A DNA stretch of 64,000 bases, from assembly GCF_018139145.2 (NCBI RefSeq), contig NC_059475.1, forward strand, positions 7,229,437-7,293,436. Direction: 5' to 3'. Below, in pieces: positions 26,701 to 38,531 of the stretch (positions are counted from its first letter, which is position 1; every line of letters begins with the position of its first letter). The DNA is from Gymnogyps californianus. Its lineage: Eukaryota > Chordata > Aves > Accipitriformes > Cathartidae. The notes beneath the pieces were generated by a model. It was not told the origin of the DNA and did no database searches. It was given only the letters and a program-made list of their open reading frames with translations. Position numbers and translations under genes: made by a program.

Positions 26701-29700
26701 TTCATGGGAATATGCACATTTTGAAGCTATTTGTTAGCTAGTTGTTTCTGTACAGATGCCTAACTGTGAATGTGAGTACAAGGTTGGCTATTTTTGAAAG
26801 ATGGAAAACTGCTTTAAATCTCAAATTTAAGAATTACACTTTAATGTTAATCCAGCTTTAAAATTACAACAGAATATTTTTCCTGCTCTTTCCCGAGTGC
26901 TAATAATTTACAGATATTTAGGCAATACTTGGAACAGTTATTTTTGGAAACCTGAATAGTGATTGTAGACTTTCTTTTGCTACTGCACATGCAAGAATCA
27001 GGGAAAAGATCATCTGTTGGAAAACTTCCTGTGAAAAAGGAAATTAGAGTAACGTTTTGAAAAGTTCTGAAGTAACTGTTCAAAATGAATTCATATTTAG
27101 GCTGTTACAGCCTGCAAAATCTAGATACCTCAAAGGTGGTAGCCCTGATATGCAAGTTTTTGTTAATCATGAGCTAAGGTTCTCAAATGAAGAAATTTTC
27201 AGTGCAGGAACTGCCCTTAAGTAGAATTTGTATTTGTGAAAGGCCTAAACCAGTAATTTCCTTGCTCAAATGTTGTTATAATACAGACAATAGTTACACA
27301 ATTTCACTTTTAATTCCTTTTTGTCTCAGCATTCCCTTCCTCCAAAAGATCAGGTACGTTAATCACAAATGCTAGCTTTTTAGATGAATCTGCTCGAGAA
27401 TATTAATCCCCTTCAATATGCTACATTAACCTTTATAACTGAATATCTGTAATTCAGACACAGTATATTCTTCTCATTGTCACAGGAATGAACAAAGTGT
27501 GTAACAGAAGAATAGTGATGGTCCACAAATTAATTTCAGATGTTTTTTATTTTCTTAACATTCACCATTTCATCGGGAACTAGATTAAACTAGAGATGCA
27601 AGGTACACAAGTGATTATTTATTTAAAGTTCAATTGGTGAGGTGTTGTAATGGAAAGATTTTTGTGAAGAACTGAGTCATATCTACAACTCAGTGTTTCA
27701 GCCCTCTATCTTCAATTGCAGTTTGGGTAAACTGATGTCAGTGTAATTAGCTTCAGAGGTTGATCTTCATTTGTGCAGAATTGTGAAATTTCAGTGATTT
27801 CATATCACTTTAGATGAGATTTGTTTGTAATGAACATGAATATATTTAATTTGATCTCTGTATTGATGTAGTGGAAAAGAAGCATGGCTCATAACTATTT
27901 GGGTTATACATTGGTAAATGAGAAATAATAGCAAGAAATAAGTGTCCTAAGAAAAGATAAGACTTCTTTCCCCTAGAAAATAGGAAAAGCTTTTTCAGTG
28001 GTATTTTCTGTGATGAACACCCATTCGTTTTTCAGAGAGTGTGGAAATTACAATGCCTTGAGAATACCTATAGGATTGCATTGATACTTCATGGAGAAGC
28101 AGTGGGGAAGAATATGGAAGAGAGCAGGAAATTCAGAAACATGAGGACAATTGAAAAAATATAGCAATCGAAGGATAAAAAGCAAGTCTAGAAGACAAGA
28201 ACTATATGCAAGTTTGGCTGAGAAAAATGGAACATCAGAAAAATACCAAAAGGCCAAGTGACGTGAATAATTCATGATTGAAGGGGATAGGACATTTTTG
28301 AGAGGAATAATATGAGTCAGAGGTGAAATGAATGGAAAAGATGTAAATGTGGAACGTGACAGGCAAAATGGCAAAGAACAGAAGTTAAATATTGGTTGAC
28401 CGTTCAACACCAGTAGTTAAAATTTGTGGGGAAGTCAGGGATAGCCAAGAAGCAGCTTCAGAGGAGTCCTCAGGGTATGTCTTCAGGATATCTAGTTCTA
28501 GGTGGAAGTATTAAGTGAAAGACAGATTTTGTTTTTTTGTTTAGAGGGAAAAAACCAAAACTGTGCCTGGTTGTGCATTTCTGTCTCACTTTATTTTTTG
28601 CTCTACAGAAAAAAATGTATATGTCATCTCTTACAGTTGCCATGGAAAGTACCGTGGCTTTACACCTCTCTGTCCACTTCAGCATGAAATCGATCAGTGA
28701 AAATGCTTCTAAGTGTATGCTGGTCCCTTCAGACTTGGCTCTTCTGCGCAGTCCGGAGCCTCCTGGAAATTGCCCACTTTTTTTTTTTTTTGGTAACATC
28801 TGTGTTAGCTTTGAGCTAGAATTTTCAATTTCTCGTTTGAAATAGGCAGTAGTTGCCTATGTCGGATTACATTAGAGATTTTGTTACCATTATTTTAATT
28901 TACAGGAACTTGTGGAACATTTCCTGTCATATTTGGCCAGCCAAGATTTTCTGAAAAAAATCCTATGCACTTTTTGTGCATGCAGGAAAGGAAACAAGGA
29001 TGATTTAAGTCCTGTGGGTAATGACTTTTGGTTCTCAGGAAGCAGTCCTGCAAGATGTATAACACACAAAAAAAGAAATGTGGGTTCTATATGTTATACT
29101 TTTTTAAAAAAGAGAACAAATAATAATTGTCTGCATACTTCTTGTAATTTTTCTGAGGAGGTTTTTATATATGTTTTATATAAACTACAGTTTATTAGAA
29201 GGACCAAGGATACTTTGGCATTCATGATACTGAAGGAAGGAGAGTCAAAGATTACTTTTGCAGACTCAAGCAGGAAGTTTTCTGTGTATCCAAAAGCTGG
29301 TTTATCAATGCAGAATACCACCTTACTAATAAATAGACAGAAAAGAGTAGGCGCTGTGATCTCTACCTTTCAGAAATACCCAACATACTTGGGAGACTGT
29401 TGACTGCAGGGATAGGAGATAAGGGCATGGAGGGGGCTATTCTGCCTGTATTTCTAGCACGAAGAAATAAATCTGTGATAAAAGAACGAAGCCCCTGATG
29501 CAGTCTTAGAAGTATCAGGAAATAAGAAGAGAGAATGGAATGATATAGGCAAAAATTTGATCAGTCACTTTTTCTAAGACATGAAATCAAATGTTACCAA
29601 CTTGAAATTTAACTGCAGATTTCCTGATCAAACATAGGAATGAAACAACTTCAACCCTGAATGATTTCCAAAAAGAAATTCAAAGAAAAAAAATCATGGA

Positions 29701-30164
29701 TGTTAGAAACATGGGTTTTAAACAATGTCAAGAAAGTACCTGGTTGATTTTTCTTGATCTAAAAGAAAATCAAATATACTCCTGGAATTCCTAAATGGGT
29801 GTTTTCCTTTCCTGTTCTTAGACACCTTTTTAAGTAACAGGAATTGCATAAATAATGTGTGATTTTGTGTGGTTTATAATTTAAAAAAATTTCCAAATGT
29901 CTAGTTCAGAGCTGCTTTGCTGCCACTTTAGCCAGGTATTCCTTGACTTGCTCTCGCTTGGCATGCAGAATGACTAAATACTGATGTCTTTTTAACAACT
30001 TCTTATAGAGATAAGCATCCTGATCCCTTCCAGCCTTCTTTTATCCAGGAAGAAAAACAAAACAAAGCACAACTTTGAGTGTTTCCATATGAGTCATGTT
30101 TTCTAACCACCTTTTTTTTGGTCCCTGGATCTCTTTCAGTTTGTTGACTACTTTTTTAAAGCAC
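23731..30164. other. Gene-free DNA with one unexplained open frame
   Basis: AT-rich inferred intron. The most open part is frame 1 from 28537 to 29403, broken at 28843-28845 and once more just before 28880. Its second half is discussed as a finding. A run of 14 T lies at 28778-28791. No repeat or RNA gene was recognised elsewhere. Confidence 0.5.
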
Positions 30165-30330
30165 TGTCTGTAAAACTTGGCCCAGTACTTCAGGTGATAC
30201 CAGATTAGTTCCGTGTCGCATGGAATACTTGACTCTTAATTTTGTTTATCAGACTTTTGCTAATTATACTGTGAAAATATTTGCCTGTTTTCCTAATAGC
30301 ATCGTCTTCTAATGTAGGGTATTTTGTTGA
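30165..30330 (-). mobile_element. Ancient CR1-like remnant, antisense (tentative)
   Basis: ACTTGGCCCAGTACTTCAGG, then a GATACCAGATTAGTTCC-like stretch, follows the same order as antisense CR1 ('cagtactcgaggtg...caccagtgc...'). Further similarity to the right is faint. The call rests on a remembered family pattern and is weak. Confidence 0.4.
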
Positions 30331-30799
30331 ATGATGTAATTCTCCAATTTTGGTGTGGTGTTTTGTGGTTGGTTGGTTTTTGTTTTTTTTTTTTCAGAAT
30401 TAAGCTCATTTTGCCATCCGTGGTTTTTCAGCTCAGAGCTGTCTTGAACTTTAAAAAAAGTATTACTGTTCTGTCAGTATAGAAAAGAATGACTTGTACC
30501 AAGCCCAGGCTCAGTGCCTGTAAAAATCATGTTGGGTTACCATCCAGTTTGGCTACAGACTGCTTATAATTACTGGTTTGCTGCAGAAATTTCCGGCATA
30601 ACTTCCTAGTTTGCTATAATGTTATGTGGAACAGTCAAGATCTAGCACTAACTGTGCTCTATACTCACTGCCCACAATCCATAATTTTGGGGGGGGAAGA
30701 AATTATTTCTCTTAAACAAAATACAGGCTTCATGTGACTTTCTTGCAAAATTCCTATGTAGATTTTTTTTTTTTGTCCTTATATGTTGGTTCTTCAGTA
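30331..30799. other. Gene-free gap
   Basis: AT-rich sequence with several T runs. It may include unrecognised remains of the CR1 pieces on either side. Confidence 0.5.
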
Positions 30800-30972
30800 G
30801 CCTCAAAAAAGAGGTGGTTGATGCCCCAAGCCTGTCAGCGTTTAAGAGGCATTTGGACAATGCCCTTAATAACATGCTTAAACTTTTGGTCAGCCCTGAA
30901 GTAGTTAGGCAGTTGGACTTAGGTGATCATTGTAGGTCTCTTCCAACTGAAAATTATTCTATTCTATTCTAT
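30800..30972 (+). mobile_element. CR1 3'-end fragment with ATTCT tail
   Basis: The translation around 30811-30950 reads KEVVDAPSLSAFKRHLDNAL followed by a QLDLGDHCRSLPTE segment, the usual C-terminal end of CR1 ORF2 plus 3' UTR. The 3' end carries three ATTCT units at 30956-30970, the short tandem tail typical of CR1 insertions. It is strongly 5'-truncated, keeping only about the last 170 bases. Similarity is high enough to suggest moderate age. Confidence 0.88.
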
Positions 30973-33289
30973 TTTTCCAATCTTCTGTTTTCAAGGTATT
31001 TTGTAAAGTAAGCCAAGTACTGCCTGGAAACATGAGCCTATATGATGATGGAATCCTTCACCTGAATTCCCAGATCCACAGTCATAAGCCATGCCTGCAT
31101 TAGCATGTAGTGTGATGCAACAGGAGTGGTGGTGCTTTTGACCTGACATCTATGCTTTGTTTTGCGATCTTTGCTGTTGAATACTCTTATCCCTAGGACT
31201 GAATGCCCCTTAGCGCTCAGAGCACATTAAACACTCTTCTTCATGTTTAGATTCTTTGGACAGGAATTCAGGTTATGTGCCCTGAAGCCACTCTGATGCA
31301 AACCAAAGTGCAGTAAGTGCGGGTGATCAGAAGGCTCACTTCTGTCCTATCTAAAACGCTAGTGTATCGCTGCCGTACATGTGTGCTTCTGACAAGGGGT
31401 CTTGGAGTACCAGCTTCATAGCTGTGAGAGGAATCTGGTTCAGGTCCTCAGGATCATCAGCAGAAATCTTCTCACTTCAGTTAATATAGTGTGAAGAAGA
31501 TACATATATATATACACAGAAGACGTGCCAGACCCTTATTGTGCAGAATATCATTCTACTCTTTTCTTCACTTTAGACAAGACCTTAGTGTTTGTCAGAG
31601 TGATCCACGAAGAAGTGGTATCAGATAAAGAAGCAATAAAAAAAAATGGTGAGGAACATATTTTGAGAAGACCCCAAAATATTTTTGACGTGATTTAAGC
31701 CTTTGCCTGAATTGATTTGCTCAGCTCCTTCTTTGTAAGAATGATGCAAAATAACTGTAATGAAATGAATATGTCTTTTATCTCCCCATCTAATAGAACC
31801 AGAAGTCTCTGATCATCTTTTCAGCAGACAGCATCTTCCATAACGTTTTATTCATTAATCTGTGTATCAGAAAACTCACTGGTTTTATGGACAAAAGCAG
31901 TATGACGTCAGAACTGCTTTACATGGAGAAGTCAGTCCACATGCATGAATGTTGAGCAATCAGACTCACAGAGGAAGTTCTTTGGGCAATAGTTTCTGGA
32001 TTCTTTTGTAAGACAGAACAATAGCTCTGGGATTACTTGAGGATTACTTTTATAAATCAAATGGAGCTATACACTTTGTAACAAATCTAATAACCATACT
32101 GTGAATATAATGCAAAAGTCATTAGCATTGCAGGAGGTATGTGGTGGGGATGGAACTTACTGCGCTGAGTTCATGGCAGTGTTTTGCAGAGTAAAAGCAG
32201 AGGTATGCTTGTCCTAACGTTAATGAGTTCTGCTGGATGGTTCTATTGAATTCTGTTTGATTTTATTTGATATTTTGTTATTGGAAATACTGTGTCTTTT
32301 AAGTTTCTTTTGTAGAAGTTTTTCAAATGGAGTCATACTTAATGTTATGGTATGTCACCTTAGGGAAGAGTATACTCTAGATAATCCATTATACTGCTGA
32401 AATGGAATAGTAGGGTATTTCTTTAGTATTTCCTATGGGAGATTTGAAACGTTACCAGAGCATGTTGTAGGAACGCCAGTGGAGCCATCTAGTGTCTTTT
32501 GAAGAATTTAACCGATTACCCATGTTTTTGCCATGGCAAAGAGAAATTTATTCAAAATAAAAGGGTAATTTTTTCACTTGAAGTGCTGGTATTTGTATTT
32601 ATATTGATGTCAGTAGTCCAGCTTGTGAACAGGAACACAAATATATTTGTATAGTAACAAAAAATGAAACTTTCTTCCAGTGAGGATTATTCTACTCAGT
32701 AATGAGTTGTTTCTACTAAAAGAGTATTGTAGCAAATGGAGGGCAATGAAACTCCATTTACTGAAACTTCCAAAGAGAAACCATATCATAACTGAAAAAT
32801 CAGTTATTTTGAGAATGTGCAAAAATACTGAGCTGTAAACCAGCTTGTGTTTAGACTTTGATTCTTAGATTTTTCATGTCATCAGGTAATGATGAACGAT
32901 TATTTTATATCCTGCCAAGCATCCAACATCAAAAACTTTGACTCTTGTATTAGTACCCTGATATGGAAAATGGACCTACTTGAAGTAAATATGTAAATGA
33001 TTCAGGACTAATTGTTTTGCTTTGTGTGACAAAACACAACGAAGGATTAATGTTCCAGAGGTGTGTCAAACTACACTTGTTTTATAATTGGACTAAATAC
33101 ACGGTTGCTTTATCTTAATTTCAAGTTTATCTTTATAATTCTGGAGAAAAAATTAAAAACAGGATCAGTGATCTGTAATGTTCCTGAAGACTTAAATAAT
33201 TTAAAACCCTTTACCAACTTTATGAACAATTTGCACTAAAGCTTTTCACCTGCCTGAAGGGCTGCCATATAGCTGGAGTCCTTTGGAGT
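30973..33289. other. Gene-free DNA, inferred intron
   Basis: No coding, RNA or repeat signal recognised apart from a short TA run near 31505-31515. Confidence 0.5.
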
Positions 33290-33530
33290 TTCTGGGACAC
33301 GAGTTAAAAGGCAGGAAATTCCAATTAGATATAAGGGGGAAAGAAATTGCCATAAGGGTGGTAGTACTGGAACAGGTTGCCTGGAGAGCTTGTGGCATCT
33401 TTGGAGGTGTTCAAGGCTCAACTGGACCTGGCCCTGAGCAACCCCATCTAATTAGACCTGCACTGAGCAGGGGCTTGGACTTGAAGACCTCTGGAGGTCT
33501 CTTTTGACAAATTATTCTCTGATTCTGTGT
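33290..33530 (+). mobile_element. CR1 3'-end fragment
   Basis: The + strand encodes traces of the CR1 ORF2 end: RKFQLDIRGKEIA, then a LEQVAWRACGIFGG-like piece. The 3' UTR follows, with the family's 'ggacttgaagacctctggaggtc' pattern, and it ends in ATTCTCTGATTCTGTGT at about 33514-33530. It is truncated at the 5' end and degenerate in frame. It is a different, older-looking subfamily from the copy at 2788-3949. Confidence 0.87.
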
Positions 33531-35014
33531 TTCTCAGGTAAAAAGATGACACCTCAGAAAAGTTCTCCATAACAGTCGGAACATTTGTGGGTCAGATGGA
33601 TTCTTGCATAATTCCAGTTTTGGAAAACTTCAGTTTAATTAAATGCCTAAGTAGACTGTACTTGTCTTCTGAAGCCTGTCAAGATCATGTTACTGTGTAT
33701 TTTCTGGCATCTCAAAGGGTGTTCAGCTTCACATGGAAATTACCTGTAATTATTTTACTTATAAGATCTTAGCCTCTAATAAAGCTACTAATACAAAAGA
33801 AAGTACTAGTCTAATTGAGGAATCAGCTACTGTGTGAAACAGATGGAAAACTGCTCATAAACGTAGAGAAATACAGCCTACAAAGTCCCAAGCCATGGAG
33901 CAGAATGTTAACATGTTCTTTTCAGAGAAGCCAGTTCTCCTTTATGCTGGTTGGAAAGAAATATAGTTGAAATGCCATTGGAGTAAGTTGGTTTTGGTTT
34001 TGGGATTTTTTTTTGAGTATTGCAGAACCCTCCTTTTATATCACATTAAGTTAATGCCTTTAGACTATTTTCTCGCTCTCTGTGGAAAAATAGATACTGA
34101 ACTTTTCCTTCAGTAATGATCAAAAGTTGTTGACCTTGGGATCCTAATCATCCTTTTGTAGCAGCAAAAGGGTTTGGGAGTTGCTTGCTGCTCTTCTTCT
34201 GAATTTAAAAAAGCGAAAAGTCATTTTATCTGAGAGCAGTGTCTTTTGGAGTTTGCTATCAGAAAATAGCTGTTTCCAGTCAATACCAGTGTTATATTTG
34301 GTTCAAAAATCCCCGGTAATCACTTTGATAGGGAAAAATTAAGAGAAAGAAGCCTTTTCAATGCCAATGTTGTATTTATGCATTCAGTTTAGGTTTTTCT
34401 AAAAATAAAATGAATCGTTTATACCTAAGGAGTATGCTTTTCTTAGGTTGGAGTGTGTTTTTACACATGTAAAAAGTGTAATGTGTATATGTCTTGATAA
34501 GTTTAAGTAAACATTTTCGGGGTGAACTTTACAATGGAGAATTACAATAGCTGTCCAAATATAAACATGCTGTAAGAAACTTTTAAATCATTGAATCCAA
34601 TTGCCTGGTATTACAAGCCACTGCATAATTTAATCTCTTTCACTATGATCTGTCTTAAAAGTAATTAGGAGTTCTATATGCAGTGCTCCAGCTATTCCAG
34701 AGTCTAATTTTTCATTATATGAAACTTTCTTTAAATTTCCGGTTAAAGTAGTTACCTAATTTAATTTTAGTTGAATAAAATTAACTAATAGTTGATTAAT
34801 ATCTATTAGCTCTTTTCTCTCCCTGGCATTTAAAATACTCAGTGGAGAATATTAACATCTATTCTTGGCCGCCTTTTTTGTATGCAAAACAAGTCTGGGG
34901 TTTTTTTATACTTTCATCTCATAATAATAGCTTTCATTTCTTCTAGTCATCCTATTAGAGTTTCTCTATGCCAGTTCCACTTTGAGTTGCTCTCTTTTAG
35001 GTAAGGCGTCCATA
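33531..35014. other. Gene-free DNA, inferred intron
   Basis: AT-rich sequence. No coding, RNA or repeat signal recognised. Confidence 0.5.
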
Positions 35015-35320
35015 ATGGCATACAACATTCCGGATGAAGTCTTACCATTAATACTTTTCTATTCCTAATGAAAAGACTTCTGACTTGTATATCCTAGGGT
35101 TTTGTTTCCCTTTTTTTGTGACTGTGTTCACACTACTGTTTACTGTTCATTTTATGGTCAAATAAAACTTCATGTTCCTTTTCCTCACGGTTATGCCCAG
35201 ATAATGAGCTTGCAGCTCATGCAAGGTTTTTTTTCTGACACTTCAGTACATGATTTCACATGTGATGCTGTTCAGCTCATCACGTTTCTCTTCTTTATGA
35301 ACTTTGTCATCCTTTACTGG
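35015..35320 (-). mobile_element. Ancient CR1-like remnant, antisense
   Basis: On the + strand, CAACATTCCGGATGAAGTC with CTTACCATTAATAC, and about 200 bases later CAGTACATGATTTCACATG with TTCAGCTCATCAC, keep the order and spacing of antisense CR1 ('cattccaggtg...tcaccagt...' and 'ggacyttgcacttgg...ttgaacytcatgag'). The sequence is strongly diverged, implying an ancient insertion. The boundaries are approximate. Confidence 0.5.
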
Positions 35321-36789
35321 GGTACTTGCAACAAAATTAACTAGATTGATGTTGCCTCTTCTAGGTTAATAGAAACTTGACTACAAATACTTTTTTGCTC
35401 ATGGGTTTTTTAAGGATCATGTTTCATGATAGTTTAAATGGACTTATGCAACAGCTTCTGTTCTGATAGCCTGGCAGTCACATTAGTATACTTCCACATT
35501 ATTTCTTCTATACGGTACCTTTTTAGCTTCAGCTGTTCATTTTGACTGCTTGAAAAAATCACACTGTGTTGATTATGTAACTGTTTAGTTACTTTTTACA
35601 CTTGGTGGAGGTGACTCTCTGTTTTGTTTTACCTCTGGATGTTGTCTTGTTTCAGAAGTGGGGCATTTTTTTTTAATGAATTTCAATTGGATATATTTTC
35701 CCAGTAGAGAGAAACAGAGCAGTAATTTAAAGTTGTGTGTACTTTCAGGACCAACATTATTCAATTAAATATTCTCTTATTTCTCCAAATACAGCTTCAG
35801 ACTTCATGTTGTCATCTGCAGTAGCAAGTAACTAGACTGTGCATGTAGTCTCTGTACATAAAAAAATACAAGTGGTTGAAATTGGGGAATTTCAACAAAA
35901 ACATTAATTATTCTTATTTCCTCTATTTAGTTAAAAGATAATTTGCACAATTTCTGGATGTTCATTGTATAGGAGGGAAGTCCATTTGAATGCAGCATCT
36001 CATGACTTGTATGAAGTAAAAATGTCAGTACGAAACACTGATTGTCAGGAAATATCGTCACTGGTGAAATGCAGCTAAATTTGCCAGATTTTATTACAAG
36101 ATATTTCATAAATGAGATAACAGAATTAGAATTTAATATAGAATTGCCTGCAAGATTCTACGTGGATGTTAACCAGGTGGTGTCTACAGAGCAGCAAGAT
36201 GTTAATGGTTCCTGAACAAACTAGTTTTATTTTTATGATTACATTCTGAAATTGAAATTTTTAAATTAGAAAAAAGGTCAAGGTCGCTGGGAAAGTGAAT
36301 TGCTGCCAAATTGTGTTTTAAGACAGCATTTTAAATCAGAAGCATTCTTACAGTTGTTAATATTCCCTTCTTTTGTATAACTTTAGTAGTTTTTCAGAAT
36401 TTAATGCTTACCAGTGTAACTAAAAGTGTGTTATCTTAGGGGATGTACCAAACTTTTCAGATACGGTATTTGAAAATCCTGACTTTCTTAAGGTTTTGAT
36501 TTGATGAACTAGTAAAATAGTTCCTTTTAAATATGCATATAAACCTTAATCTTTAGTAGGATTAAGTACATGATTTTCTTTCCAAGAATGGATTGCAATG
36601 CTGTGAGAAGCAAATATAGATTTAATTTTGATTTTAAGTGCTTTGTAACTTGGAACAAATTTTCAGAGTTTGTAAATTCAGAAGTAACAAGTACGATTTA
36701 ACAAGGTAAAGTAACCATTTTGTGTAAAGAATGGGTAGTAGAAGCAAAGAAGTGTTCTGGTGTAGGTTTTTCTGCCTAGCTATAAGGGT
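35321..36789. other. Gene-free DNA, inferred intron
   Basis: No coding, RNA or repeat signal recognised. Confidence 0.5.
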
Positions 36790-37330
36790 CACACTCATTT
36801 CAAAGCAATGAGCTCACCAGTAAAGTACCACAAGGATATGTGGGTAGGGTATGCAACCTATTTATTCATAGATGATCTAGTCTAAGACAGTAAATTGGTG
36901 GCATAACTGCTGATGATTGTTGATTAGGCTACGTTACCTAATACAGCAAAAATGAAGACTTATTCTGAAGAACTGCAAAACCTTACAAGTAGGCAGGTGA
37001 AAAGACATATAGTTAAGTATAAAGTGACATGTGGCAAAAACCATGTTAGGTTTACTTATGTAGTGATGGGCTATGAGCTGACCAGTCAGTAATGAAATAC
37101 TGGGCTTATGTAGTTCTATGAAAACTTAAAGCTTGGTGTTCACTGGTGGTTAGAAGAGCACTCTAAAAACTACTAGGAAGGGAATAGAGAACAGAATAGT
37201 GAATGTTAGCCTGTGACTTAAACCCATGATATCATTGTATGTTTAATTTTATGCACAGTTCTTGTTCCCTTGTCTCAAAAAGGATAAGACCTGGTACAAG
37301 CAAAGATACAGAAGAGCAAAGCTTTGTGGC
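36790..37330 (+). mobile_element. Ancient CR1/L3-like RT remnant
   Basis: The + strand follows the nucleotide order of an old reptile-type CR1 reverse transcriptase. AAAGTACCACAAGGATATG corresponds to the VPQG motif, CTATTTATTCATAGATGATC to the IFINDL motif. Next come GAAGAACTGCAAAACCTTAC, AAAGTGACATGTGGCAAAAA and AGCACTCTAAAAACTACTAGG. Near the end, GATATCATTGTATG with CTCAAAAAGGATAAGACC is equivalent to the 'YCVQFW..HLKKD' region. Stops and indels are in every frame. It is much more decayed than the copies at 2788 and 30800 and likely predates modern bird lineages. Confidence 0.62.
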
Positions 37331-38477
37331 TTCTGTAATTTCCAGTTGAGTGATACCCCTACTTCACTTCTGCCCTTATTTGCATTCCTCTCGTGTTCTG
37401 CTTCTCATATTTTTCCTTCCCATAATTAGGAGCATATAGCTGGGAGATGTGACGCTGTCCAAGTGATGGGCAGACAGTTTAATGCTTAAGGTGGGAGTCA
37501 ATTAGGAATGTAGACATGCTCTTATATGAGATAGCTTAGGTAAGAATGACAGGAGGGAAGAAAGTTACTTGTATTTGTAATAAATTCTTGATGCCAGGTG
37601 TATTTATCCTTAGTGTTCTAAGGTTTAACTACCATGTCAAACAAAGAAATAGTTTGTCAAAGGAAATAAAAATCCTGTAGGGCTTTATCAGGCCACTCCA
37701 ATACTGTCAGCTGTTGAATAATTAAGAAAAGAAAAAAGGCTCCTGTGGCTCAGATTGTTTTTCCATTTATTATGTCATAGTCTTGCCACTGAGTCTCAAG
37801 GTCTAGACTCATATTTTGTTAACAAGGCAAAGGTTATGCAAATGTATTCCAAGTATCAGTAGCAGCAGGTCTGTCAAAGCAACAATTATGCACAATCTTG
37901 AGCAAGCTCTCTCCATGAATAGAGCACTTTAGAGTGCCAGAATTTGCAATGTGGAAAAGTATTGTGTAAATTTGCTTTGTTAGCTAAAGAAAATTTAACA
38001 ATAGTTTCATTTATTATTCAGTTCTGCAGGGAGGAAAAAGATGCTTTTTACATGCTGTATGTCTGTGTTTTTATAACAGTCTTAAATGTAAATCAAATTG
38101 TAATAGGAGTCATTTTAAAACAGTTGAACATGTGGGTTGTAGGTAGGAGTAGCCTTTTGACAGTTCATTGCATGTTGCTTTTTAAATCATCAGTGTACAT
38201 TCTGTTAACTTCAAGTTCATGTTTTATATCCAGATAAATATGTCAAAAAATTAAACCTTTTATTCAGCTAATGAATGAATACCGTTGGAAGTTGGATAGC
38301 TATATTCTAATCTTGGAAACTGACTACAAGATTATTTTGCACTTTCTTCGTAATCCTTTGTTTATGAACAGATCACTATGTATTTCTGAAATTACAAGTT
38401 TAGAAGAGAAAGCACTGAACACTGTAAAAATTCAACTTTCTTTGCCTGAAAAATAATGTACTTGATCTGAGATTGTT

Positions 38478-38483
<6 letters not shown>
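37331..38483. other. Gene-free DNA upstream of the A homopolymer
   Basis: Two modest open frames lie at 37944-38237 and 38271-38456 on the + strand, with no recognisable family. No canonical AATAAA occurs just before the A tract. Confidence 0.45.

Positions 38484-38529
<46 letters not shown>
38484..38529. repeat. A homopolymer, 46 consecutive A
   Basis: Uninterrupted run of 46 A, flanked by ...GTTATGTGT on the left and TTCCTTCTTC on the right. It is by far the longest homopolymer in the window. CR1 elements do not end in poly(A), so it is not a CR1 tail. It may be an expanded simple repeat or the tail of an unrecognised retrocopy. Its exact length is prone to sequencing and assembly error. 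Confidence 0.95.
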
Positions 38530-38531
<2 letters not shown>

